A DNA stretch of 10,936 nt from an uncultured Clostridia bacterium. Its GTDB lineage: Bacteria > Bacillota > Clostridia > Lachnospirales > Bianqueaceae. The first letter of the stretch is position 1. Every line of letters begins with the position of its first letter. Location: positions 1 through 10,936 of the forward strand of contig CANOUM010000042.1 of NCBI GenBank assembly GCA_947570515.1, in the 5' to 3' direction. The translations under genes and the position numbers were made by a program. The notes beneath the pieces were generated by a model that worked only from the letters and a program-made list of their open reading frames with translations, was not told the DNA's origin and ran no database searches. Below are positions 1 to 6,328 of the stretch, piece by piece.

Positions 1-243
1 CGTTAGAAACAACATCCGCGCTGCCGTATCTTGCTGCAGAATGGTTTCAGCAGCGGCTAGGCCGATAAGCGACTGCATCTGAATATCCATCAGCAGTATA
101 TCAGGTTTTTGGGTGTGATACAAGTGAATCGCCTCATTTCCATCGGCGCCGGTGGCTGCTATGGTGATATCCTCCTGAGCGGATAGGATGGTTTGCAGCG
201 AAAGGCATACGAAAGGATCATCGTCAACGATAACAAGCTTCAT
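1..243 (-). CDS. Two-component response regulator, receiver domain (partial, C-terminus outside window)
   Basis: Cytoplasmic response regulator, predicted to be phosphorylated by the kinase encoded just upstream. The 81 visible residues are most of a CheY-like receiver: a beta-1 strand ending in the acidic cluster D7-D8-D9, the phospho-acceptor D53 in LLMDIQM, and the switch threonine T81 after FL at the window edge. The DNA-binding domain is not visible; a NarL/LuxR-type HTH is inferred because HisKA_3 kinases normally pair with that type. The start is set by AGGGAGG seven bases before ATG. The gene follows the kinase after a 26-base gap, so they form one operon. The stretch after the phospho-acceptor (MQSLIGL) lacks the usual proline and Asp-Gly of MDIxMPxMDGL, a mild deviation. 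Confidence 0.88.
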   Translation of the reverse strand, partial: MKLVIVDDDPFVCLSLQTILSAQEDITIAATGADGNEAIHLYHTQKPDILLMDIQMQSLIGLAAAETILQQDTAARMLFLT

Positions 244-269
244 GAAAACCTCCCTGAATTAATAAAATA

Positions 270-1343
270 TTAGATATCCTTTTTGGGGATGGATATAAAT
301 AAACGAAATCCCCGCGTTGTTGTGATATGGACAATGCCATGCAGCGCCTCTACGCGCTCTTGAATCCCGCAGAGCCCCATCCCGTCTGAAGAAAGGGCAG
401 AGGACGCAGTGCCGTTATCCTCGATGATAAGCTGATACAGCGAAGGGTGCTCGATCACAGAGATGTAGGCGTGAGAAGCGTTGCTGTGGCGCGCAATATT
501 GGATAGTGCTTCTTTGATGATGGATAAGAAGCAGTGATGCAGCGCCGGCTTTTGTACAGAGGCTTCATAACGAAGGGTAACGGGACAAAAAGTAAAGGCA
601 TCGATCAGCGACTGAATAGAAAGCGAAAGGGAAAGGGACTGATCATGTAAATCATGTACGCTGGAGCGAATGTTGTCCATTGCAGAAGAGAGCGTAGTGC
701 TGACCGCTTCCAAGGCTTCCTTCATCTGAGGAGCGGTGACCTCGAGCGCACGAATCTGCAGCAAAGAACGGGTTAACAGATGGCCGACATGATCATGAAT
801 TTCTCTCGCAATTCGATTGCGCTCGCCAAGTGTGGCGAGCTGCACCTGATAGGCCTGCGTTTCAGAGAGCAGCTGGTTCTTTTGCTCTAACAGGCGCGCT
901 TGCTGTCTGCTGTCATCCTGGAACAGATGAAAACGGCGGGACTGGTCTTCGAGCCGGCAGGCGGAGTAGGCAAGCAGAAGCGCCAGCAAACAAAGGAGGA
1001 CAAGCAGTATCAGGGCATGAGATGTAGAAAACATGAAGGCCGCGGGCAAAATCCAAGTGAAATAGAAAATTTTTTGCGGTTTAATATATGTTAAATGAAG
1101 CAGCAGATAAACGCTCATAGGCAAAAAATAACGAAAATCCGGCCAGAGTATGCAAGCAGCCTGATAAATAAGACAGAGAAAACAAAGTTTTTTTGTGTCA
1201 ATCGTTTGACTGCCGTATAGGCAGAGCGCGGTAAAAGAAAGAGATAAAAGGAGGGCGAATAGATAAGAGGCACTGATTAAAGCTGGCAGAGAGACAACGG
1301 TACACAGCAGCCAGAGCATAACGGGAAAGATTAAATATTTCAT
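270..1343 (-). CDS. Membrane sensor histidine kinase, HisKA_3 family (LnrJ/DesK-like)
   Basis: Membrane-bound sensor kinase of 357 residues. Residues 1 to about 127 are very hydrophobic and look like five or six transmembrane helices without a large extracytoplasmic domain, so sensing is probably within the membrane. A linker of about residues 130-172, probably coiled coil, precedes the HisKA_3 dimerisation domain; the phospho-acceptor is H183 in REIHDHVGH. The HATPase_c domain shows the N-box (KEALSN, N282), the G1 box (EDNG, D309) and the G2 box (GMGL, 321-324). The start has AAGGAAGG upstream. A consensus promoter lies 30-60 bases upstream and the response regulator follows in the same operon. 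Divergence from an ABC-2 exporter and the five-part composition resemble B. subtilis LnrJKLMN, where the kinase senses polyene-type antibiotics. The ligand here is unknown. Confidence 0.93.
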   Translation of the reverse strand: MKYLIFPVMLWLLCTVVSLPALISASYLFALLLSLSFTALCLYGSQTIDTKKLCFLCLIYQAACILWPDFRYFLPMSVYLLLHLTYIKPQKIFYFTWILPAAFMFSTSHALILLVLLCLLALLLAYSACRLEDQSRRFHLFQDDSRQQARLLEQKNQLLSETQAYQVQLATLGERNRIAREIHDHVGHLLTRSLLQIRALEVTAPQMKEALEAVSTTLSSAMDNIRSSVHDLHDQSLSLSLSIQSLIDAFTFCPVTLRYEASVQKPALHHCFLSIIKEALSNIARHSNASHAYISVIEHPSLYQLIIEDNGTASSALSSDGMGLCGIQERVEALHGIVHITTTRGFRLFISIPKKDI

Positions 1344-1371
1344 AAACAGCCTTCCTTTCTAATGATTTAAT

Positions 1372-1400
1372 ATTATAGAACAGCCCAGAGGGCTCGTCAA
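1372..1400 (-). promoter_or_regulatory. Sigma-A-type promoter of the kinase/response regulator operon
   Basis: On the minus strand TTGACG (1395-1400) and TATAAT (1372-1377) are separated by exactly 17 bases, and transcription would start near 1366, just ahead of the kinase ribosome binding site. The spacer holds a small dyad, AGCCC/GGGCT (1382-1394). The close match to consensus suggests basal expression of the sensing pair without an activator. Confidence 0.8.
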
Positions 1401-1429
1401 GCAAAAGCAAAGGAAGGAAGCGCTGTAAA

Positions 1430-1445
1430 TATGACAAATGTCATA
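1430..1445. promoter_or_regulatory. Perfect inverted repeat, candidate response-regulator operator
   Basis: TATGACA-AA-TGTCATA has two perfect 7-base arms separated by two bases. It lies between the divergent promoters, centred about 64 bases before the presumed start of the rightward transcript and 30 bases beyond the kinase -35 box. Short dyads at this distance are typical activator sites of NarL/LuxR-type response regulators. A weaker dyad, GTGA-N6-TCAC (1453-1466), lies nearer the rightward promoter. Assignment to this regulator is inference from position. Confidence 0.55.
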
Positions 1446-1466
1446 CTGTAAGGTGATGGCGTTCAC

Positions 1467-1495
1467 TTTTCCCGCGGTGCGGGCTGTGGTACAAT
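1467..1495 (+). promoter_or_regulatory. Candidate activator-dependent promoter of the ABC transporter operon
   Basis: TACAAT (1490-1495) is a good -10 box, but at 17-base spacing the -35 position reads TTTTCC, a poor match to TTGACA. A good -10 with a weak -35 downstream of a dyad is the usual layout of a promoter needing a response regulator. Use of this promoter would give the transporter mRNA a leader of about 635 bases. Confidence 0.45.
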
Positions 1496-1786
1496 AAGCG
1501 CAGCTAGATGTATCTTGGCTAGTCAAGCATTTGTGCTGCGCTCCAAGTTTGCCTTCGGCAAACTTACGAGATCGTCATGGTCTAATAAAGGCGGTAAGGC
1601 AGTTCTGGCTATTCAAATCCCTGAACCGCCTTACGAGTTTGATGCTTTGCATCAAACTCCGATATTTCTATTGGAGATACAGAATGACCGCAAGAATCCC
1701 GAAGGGATTTCTTGCCAAGTTCGCTGGAGGCGAACTTATGCTGTAAGCAAATTTGTGTTGCGTACAGGTCTTTGTATGATTTAAGC

Positions 1787-1872
1787 GATCATGTGTATGC
1801 AGTCGCTTGATTGCATGCAAGTGATGTATTGATTTTAAAGATCATGTGTATGCAAATCGGCCTATTGCATAC
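1787..1872 (+). repeat. Tandem pair of GATCATGTGTATGCA hairpins
   Basis: GATCATGTGTATGCA occurs at 1787-1801 and 1840-1854, 53 bases apart. Each copy is followed about nine bases later by TTGCATRC, so each can form a hairpin. The second is clean (GTATGCAA 1848-1855 with TTGCATAC 1865-1872); the first has a mismatch. This block sits between the two copies of the palindromic mosaic and shares no module with them. Confidence 0.65.
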
Positions 1873-2015
1873 ATCTCTTTTCAAGATATCGCTTATTATA
1901 TGTACGCAAGTGCAGCCAGATGTATTAAAGGCGGTGAGTCAGTTCTAATGTGAATATGAAGGACGATCGCAAGAATCCCTTCGGGATTCTTGGTAAGTTC
2001 GCTGGAGGCGAACTT

Positions 2016-2117
2016 ATGCCGCCTTCCAAGTTTGCCCTTGGCAAACTTACAATATTGTCATGGTATACTAAAGATATACAGAACGACCGCAAGAATCCTG
2101 AAGGGATTTCTTGCTGA
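2016..2117 (+). CDS. Possible 33-codon upstream ORF in the transporter leader
   Basis: ATG at 2016 follows GGAGG with good spacing, the GGAGG being displayed in the loop and loop-side stem of the P3 hairpin. The frame reads 33 codons, including SKFALGKLT and NDRKNPEGISC, and stops with TGA at 2115-2117, 19 bases before the ATPase start. If translated it would be a leader peptide whose ribosome passes through hairpins P1 and P2 and ends beside the ATPase ribosome binding site. The same peptide pieces appear in the corresponding frame of the first mosaic copy, but that follows from nucleotide repetition and does not prove coding. It may be no gene. Confidence 0.25.
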   Translation: MPPSKFALGKLTILSWYTKDIQNDRKNPEGISC

Positions 2118-2136
2118 GTTTATGGGAGGAAAGAAT

Positions 2137-3063
2137 ATGATTGAGGTGAAAAATTTGGTGAAGCGCTATGGCGATTTGCTGGCGCTGGACCACTTTAATT
2201 TATCGGTGCGGGACGGCGAGATTTTTGGCCTTCTGGGGCCCAATGGCAGCGGTAAATCAACGGCCATTCACTGCATGTTAGGTCTGCTTAGATATGAACA
2301 GGGAGAGGTGCGTTTGTTTGGCGAGCCAATGACGCCGACAAGCTATGAAATCAAGCGCAGGATCGGTGTGGTGATGCAGAATGTAGCGGTGTTTGAAGAG
2401 CTGAACGTGCAGGAAAACATAGAATATTTTTGCAGTCTCTATGTGAAGGATCGTCAGCGCTGCAAACAGCTTGCGCAGGAGGCTATGGAATTTGTAGGTA
2501 TCCAGGATTTTTATAAGATGCGTCCCAAGAAGCTGAGCGGAGGTCTGCTGCGGCGGCTGAATATTGCATGTGGGATTGCACATAAGCCCAGCCTGATTTT
2601 CATGGATGAGCCGACGGTAGCAGTCGACCCGCAGAGCCGCAATAATATATTGGAAGGGATCCAGAGGCTTTGCCATGACGGAGCGACAGTCGTTTATACG
2701 ACGCATTATATGGAAGAAGCCGAGCAGCTTTGCTCTCGTATTATGATTATGGATAAGGGACGTGAGATTGCGACCGGCACGAAGGAAGAGCTGAAGGGCA
2801 TGATTCGCGCCGGTGAAAAGATCAAAATGGAGGTGTACGCGCTGCCGGCACCGCTGCTAGAGCAGATTCGTCAGCTGCCGGAGATGAAATCAGCCGAATA
2901 TCAGGAGGGAGAGCTGCGGATGGAAAGCAGCAGTGCCCATGTGCTGGTGAGCGTGCTGGATTTGCTGCGGCAGGCCGGACTTGTGCCCGGGCGGATTTTT
3001 TCAGAACCGCCAACGCTGAATGACGTATTTTTGGAAATGACCGGCAAACAGCTGAGAGATTAA
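2137..3063 (+). CDS. ABC-2 exporter ATP-binding protein (LnrL/NatA-like)
   Basis: Cytoplasmic ATPase of 308 residues that would power the two permeases encoded next. Motifs in order are Walker A GPNGSGKST (34-42), Q-loop Q81 in VVMQN, signature LSGGL (133-137), Walker B LIFMDEP (153-159), D-loop AVDPQ (162-166) and H-loop H190 in TTHYMEEAE. About 80 C-terminal residues form the accessory region usual for drug- and antibiotic-exporting ABC-2 ATPases. The start at 2137 has GGGAGGA upstream, and the conserved beta-strand IEVKNLVKRYG follows directly. An in-frame ATG at 1990 would add 49 residues encoded by the palindromic repeats and is rejected. The start region is itself a degenerate copy of repeat module P3. 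Substrate unknown; by analogy with LnrLMN an amphipathic or membrane-active compound is plausible. Confidence 0.95.
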   Translation: MIEVKNLVKRYGDLLALDHFNLSVRDGEIFGLLGPNGSGKSTAIHCMLGLLRYEQGEVRLFGEPMTPTSYEIKRRIGVVMQNVAVFEELNVQENIEYFCSLYVKDRQRCKQLAQEAMEFVGIQDFYKMRPKKLSGGLLRRLNIACGIAHKPSLIFMDEPTVAVDPQSRNNILEGIQRLCHDGATVVYTTHYMEEAEQLCSRIMIMDKGREIATGTKEELKGMIRAGEKIKMEVYALPAPLLEQIRQLPEMKSAEYQEGELRMESSSAHVLVSVLDLLRQAGLVPGRIFSEPPTLNDVFLEMTGKQLRD

Positions 3064-3078
3064 GGAGAGGAAGAAGCC

Positions 3079-4215
3079 ATGACATTTGGTAAAATGATGC
3101 AGCAAAGTATGAAAATATCGCTGCGCAATCGGGAAGTACTGACATGGACGCTGCTTTTTCCGCTGTTGATGTCTACTTTATTTTATTTTGCCTTTAGCTC
3201 GCTGGATGAAGTCGATCAGCTGGAGGCAGTTCCGGTAGCCATTGTGCAAAGTGCAGAGTATTCTGATAGTAGCTTAGAGCAGGTGCTGGAGGAGCTCTCC
3301 CAAGGAGAGGAGCCGCTGCTGACGCTGCAAAGCTGTGAGTCTGCAGAGGAAGCGGCCGGCAAGCTGGAGGAAGGTGAGATAGAGGGGTATATTTTCGTGG
3401 AGAATCACGAGCCGCATCTCACCGTCAAAGAAGAGGGGATGAATCAGACGATCCTACGGCAGGTGCTTACCCAGTACAAGCAGATGCAGCACAGCATGAG
3501 CGGCCTTACGCTGCAGCAGGCAGCGGCTGTCATGGAGCTGCAGCAGCAAGAGATGGAAACCATGCTGGAAAAGGTAAGCTTGACGCATAATCCGCCGTCG
3601 GATATAGTGGGATATTTTTACAGTCTTCTGGCGATGGTTTGTTTATTTGGCATGTATCAGGGCATTGTTGGGGTGTATAATCTGCAGGCCAATCAATCCG
3701 CGTTAGGAATCCGCCGCTGTATTGCGCCTGAGTCATATACAAAGGTTGTATTGGCAGAGATTTTGAGCGGATCCTTGCTGCATATTCTGGTCGTCTGGAT
3801 CGCGCTTGCCTATATGGTGCTTGTCCTTAAAATCAATTTTGGCGGACGGGTTCTGCTGGCAATGGCCGGGTGTGCCGCCGGAAGTCTGACGGGAGTCAGT
3901 CTGGGCGTCTTTGTAGGTTCGTTCCCTAAAATGAATCTGCAGATCAAAATGGGAGCCTCCACCATGGTATCACTGTTTCTGTGCTTTTGCTCCGGCATGA
4001 TGGTGGGAGGCGTCAACTACTGGATTCAGGAATACATTCCGGTCTTTGCATGGCTCAATCCGGCTATGCGGCTCGTAGATGCCATGCACAGCCTGTACTA
4101 TTTCGATACCATACAGCCTTTCCTGCTCAATGTCAGTATTTTACTTTTATTTTCTGTAGTTTTCTTTGCATTATCGGCCGTTCGCCTGCGGAGGTATCAA
4201 TATGAAAGTGTTTAA
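3079..4215 (+). CDS. ABC-2 type transporter permease, first subunit
   Basis: Integral membrane protein of 378 residues. A first transmembrane helix (about 21-42) is followed by a roughly 130-residue extracytoplasmic segment rich in Glu and Gln, and then by five more helices (about 174-198, 222-250, 255-282, 291-315 and 345-368). This one-plus-five layout with a large loop after helix 1 is characteristic of ABC-2 permeases of the NatB/LnrM type. GGAGAGGAAG precedes the start, 15 bases after the ATPase stop, so translation is probably coupled. Its end overlaps the next permease gene by 14 bases. With that protein it would form the membrane part of a heterodimeric exporter. Confidence 0.9.
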   Translation: MTFGKMMQQSMKISLRNREVLTWTLLFPLLMSTLFYFAFSSLDEVDQLEAVPVAIVQSAEYSDSSLEQVLEELSQGEEPLLTLQSCESAEEAAGKLEEGEIEGYIFVENHEPHLTVKEEGMNQTILRQVLTQYKQMQHSMSGLTLQQAAAVMELQQQEMETMLEKVSLTHNPPSDIVGYFYSLLAMVCLFGMYQGIVGVYNLQANQSALGIRRCIAPESYTKVVLAEILSGSLLHILVVWIALAYMVLVLKINFGGRVLLAMAGCAAGSLTGVSLGVFVGSFPKMNLQIKMGASTMVSLFLCFCSGMMVGGVNYWIQEYIPVFAWLNPAMRLVDAMHSLYYFDTIQPFLLNVSILLLFSVVFFALSAVRLRRYQYESV

Positions 4216-5359
4216 AACCTGTTTGTTGATTGCCCGGCGGTGTCTGGGAATTTTGCTTGCCTTCTGCGGAATCTTCATTTCTATCAGCGTGTTCAGCAGC
4301 AAGATGCAGGGGAATACGATGGAAAAAATATTTCAGGGAGAAGCCGTACCGTATACCATCATCAACCGAGATCAGGATTCGGCTGTGGTACAGGGCCTGC
4401 GAACATACCTAAGCACACAGGCAGAAGAGATCGAAATGGAGGATGATTTGCTCACACTGCAGGATGCCTTATTTTATGCAGAAGTCGATTATATCATCAT
4501 CATACCGCAGGGCTTCAGCGATGACTTTCAGCAAAAAAAGCTGGAGATCGTCAGCCGTCCCGGTGCGATGCAAACGTATCTGATGGATCAGCTGCTGGAG
4601 AATTATTTTATGCACGTGAGGCTGCAGCTGCAGATCACGGCAGAGCCGGAAGAAGCTGTAGCAAATGCCTTAGAGAGCCTGAATCAAAAGATTGAAGTGG
4701 AAAAGCAGCAGTTTGGCAATCAGCAGGAGATGAGCGAAGGATATCAGGTATATTTTCGTATGGTCGGCTATGCGCTGATTGTACTGGTCTTTCAGTTTAT
4801 CAGCTCAGTACAGCTGGTTTTTGGCCGTCGTGAAATCCGCATGCGGCATGACAGCGCTCCCATCAGCAAACGCAGAATGCTATGTGAAATAGGAGCATAC
4901 GGCGTATTGGTCAGCCTGGCCATCAGTCTCCTTTTAATGGGGATTGGGTATGGCATGAATGCAGCGTATTTTAATGCGGCCGGATGGCAGAAAATAGGAT
5001 TGGTGTATCTGAACGAAATAACCTTTATGCTGGTTGCGATTGCGCTTTCTGTATTATGCAGTCAGTTCACCAGCAATCAGACAGTGCAAAGTGTGATCAG
5101 CAACTTTATGGCACTTTCACTCAGTTTTTTGGGAGGGCTTTTTGTCCCCATGGAGCTGCTCAGCGAATCGCTGCAGAATATAGGCCGGCTCATGCCTACC
5201 TACTGGTATGTGTATACGTTTGAGCAAATTAACGAGCTGGGGCATTATACAGCCTCTTCACTGCAGCCGGTTTGGCAGGGAATGCTGCTGCAGATGGCGT
5301 ATGCCGTGGCCTTTTTCTGTGTGACTTTGGCCGTGGTAAAATATAAAAGGATGGAATAA
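4202..5359 (+). CDS. ABC-2 type transporter permease, second subunit
   Basis: Integral membrane protein of 385 residues with the same topology as its neighbour: one N-terminal helix (about 12-32), an extracytoplasmic segment of some 150 residues, and about five C-terminal helices. A short conserved-looking stretch, GGLFVPMELL, precedes the last helix, as is common in ABC-2 permeases. The start was placed at 4202, where GGAGG stands eight bases upstream; an in-frame ATG 12 codons earlier lies inside the preceding gene and lacks such a site. The 14-base overlap implies coupled translation and equal stoichiometry. The two subunits are clearly diverged from each other, which fits a heterodimer. 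Confidence 0.9.
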   Translation: MKVFKTCLLIARRCLGILLAFCGIFISISVFSSKMQGNTMEKIFQGEAVPYTIINRDQDSAVVQGLRTYLSTQAEEIEMEDDLLTLQDALFYAEVDYIIIIPQGFSDDFQQKKLEIVSRPGAMQTYLMDQLLENYFMHVRLQLQITAEPEEAVANALESLNQKIEVEKQQFGNQQEMSEGYQVYFRMVGYALIVLVFQFISSVQLVFGRREIRMRHDSAPISKRRMLCEIGAYGVLVSLAISLLLMGIGYGMNAAYFNAAGWQKIGLVYLNEITFMLVAIALSVLCSQFTSNQTVQSVISNFMALSLSFLGGLFVPMELLSESLQNIGRLMPTYWYVYTFEQINELGHYTASSLQPVWQGMLLQMAYAVAFFCVTLAVVKYKRME

Positions 5360-5373
5360 AACCATCCTTTTTT
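5345..5373. terminator. Bidirectional rho-independent terminator between convergent genes
   Basis: AAAAGGATGG and CCATCCTTTT form a stem around a 7-base loop (AATAAAA), followed by more T on the plus strand and preceded by A on the other side, so it can act in both directions. It overlaps the last codons and stop of the second permease and touches the stop codon of the convergent DUF1848 gene. Confidence 0.85.
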
Positions 5374-6250
5374 ATACGCTCTCACCGCTTTGTAGCTGTC
5401 CCAGCAAAAATGGACTATGGGGGTCGCACTGCGATAGATTGCGGCGAATAGAAGCTGCGCTGTAATTCGCATAGCAGTAGCGGCATCCATTTAAACAAGT
5501 ATTATAGGCGCCGATGTCGACGCTCTTACTGCAGCCGCAGTGAGGGCGCTGGCCGGCGTCTTTTTGCGCCCGCGGCGCAGTGTGTGTGATACGGCCGATG
5601 CGCTGCAGATCGATACAGCTGCCGCGCTCGATTCCATAGGGGGATAGATCAGCCTCTTCGCTGCAGGCGCGGATGCGCAGATGATGAGAAGCGGCGATCT
5701 GACTAAAGCCGGGAGCCAGAAGCCGAATTTCTTCCGGGGCAGCCTCACGCAGGCCGCTTTTCTGGAGACGTTTGTACAGATCCAAAAAGCTGATCACGAC
5801 TTCATCGGTATAGGAGCTCAGAAGCTGACAATAGTTTTCGAATGCGTGCAGGTGAAACTCGATAGTATAGCGCGGCGTGAGAATGATGGGGTCATAGCGC
5901 CAGACGAGCCGGTCAGGTCCGATGCGGCTGCCGAGGGCAGCAACCTGTTCCAGCAGCTTCTCTTTGGGAGGGAGGCCGGGTTCCAGATCCGTGCCATAAG
6001 GGGTGAGTGTGTGCTGAAAATAATAGGCATATCCCATGGAGTCAATTTCTTCCAAATAAGGAAGGAAAGGAGTCACATTTTTAGTCCAGAATACGATGCA
6101 GTCTACAGACTGCGGGGAGAGGGGAACGCGCTGAATCTGACGGAGATTCATGGGATTGCGTGTGAGCGCATAGCCGGCATGCAGCCTGTTGATCAGCCAT
6201 TTTCCATGGTAGCTGGGAATGTCGGTGCGGCGTGAGGCAGATAGGATCAT
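5372..6250 (-). CDS. DUF1848 family protein with C-terminal CX3CX2C cluster
   Basis: Cytoplasmic protein of 292 residues, matching the DUF1848 family by its N-terminus (ILSASRRTDIPSYHG), VFWTKN, WRYDPIIL and a cysteine-rich C-terminus. C252, C256 and C259 form CLNGCRYC, the CX3CX2C spacing with an aromatic residue before the last cysteine typical of radical-SAM [4Fe-4S] sites. C238 and C240 lie just before it. No biochemical function is known to me for the family; iron-sulfur or radical-SAM-like chemistry is inferred from the motif. AAAGGAG precedes the start. The gene lies 78 bases after the AraC-type regulator on the same strand with no clear terminator or good promoter between, so co-transcription is possible. 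No signal peptide is seen. Confidence 0.88.
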   Translation of the reverse strand: MILSASRRTDIPSYHGKWLINRLHAGYALTRNPMNLRQIQRVPLSPQSVDCIVFWTKNVTPFLPYLEEIDSMGYAYYFQHTLTPYGTDLEPGLPPKEKLLEQVAALGSRIGPDRLVWRYDPIILTPRYTIEFHLHAFENYCQLLSSYTDEVVISFLDLYKRLQKSGLREAAPEEIRLLAPGFSQIAASHHLRIRACSEEADLSPYGIERGSCIDLQRIGRITHTAPRAQKDAGQRPHCGCSKSVDIGAYNTCLNGCRYCYANYSAASIRRNLSQCDPHSPFLLGQLQSGESV

Positions 6251-6328
6251 AAGCGGCTCCTTTGCATGAAAGTAGTGGATTGCTTTGCTAAGACGTAAAG
6301 GATAAAATGGTATTTGTCTGACAATGCA

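Larger units (their letters stand above)
1500..2139 (+). repeat. Mosaic of shuffled palindromic repeats forming the transporter leader
   Basis: This stretch is largely built from repeated short modules. P1 is a 9-bp hairpin, AAGTTTGCC/GGCAAACTT, at 1545-1565 and 2028-2048. P2 is GCAAGA-ATCCC/GGGAT-TCTTGC at 1690-1715, 1970-1992 and 2089-2114. P3 is AAGTTCGC-TGGAG-GCGAACTT followed by ATG at 1717-1740 and 1995-2018, with a degenerate third copy at 2116-2139. Linear modules are also repeated: GCAGCYAGATGTAT at 1500-1513 and 1912-1925, and AAAGGCGGTRAGKCAGTTCT at 1587-1606 and 1927-1946. AAGGCGG can pair with CCGCCTT in both copies (1588-1594 with 1626-1632; 1928-1934 with 2019-2025). An 11-bp hairpin (GAGTTTGATGC/GCATCAAACTC, 1635-1659) occurs only in the first copy. 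Module order differs between copies. It may be a dispersed palindromic element family (BIME- or MITE-like) or a structured regulatory leader; the window alone cannot decide. Confidence 0.8.

Noticed and set aside
1515..1784. An 89-codon open frame on the plus strand in the transporter leader.
   Set aside because: It runs through palindromic repeat modules, has no ribosome binding site before its ATG, and its peptide resembles that of the second copy only because the DNA is repeated. Such repeat-derived frames are often mis-annotated.
1990..2136. An N-terminal extension of 49 residues for the ABC ATPase from ATG 1990.
   Set aside because: The added residues come from repeat DNA, the normal ATPase N-terminus starts at 2137, and a good ribosome binding site lies just before 2137.
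1500..2139. A CRISPR array or tandem riboswitch.
   Set aside because: Repeats are not regularly spaced, are palindromic modules in different orders, and match no riboswitch or T-box consensus that I know.
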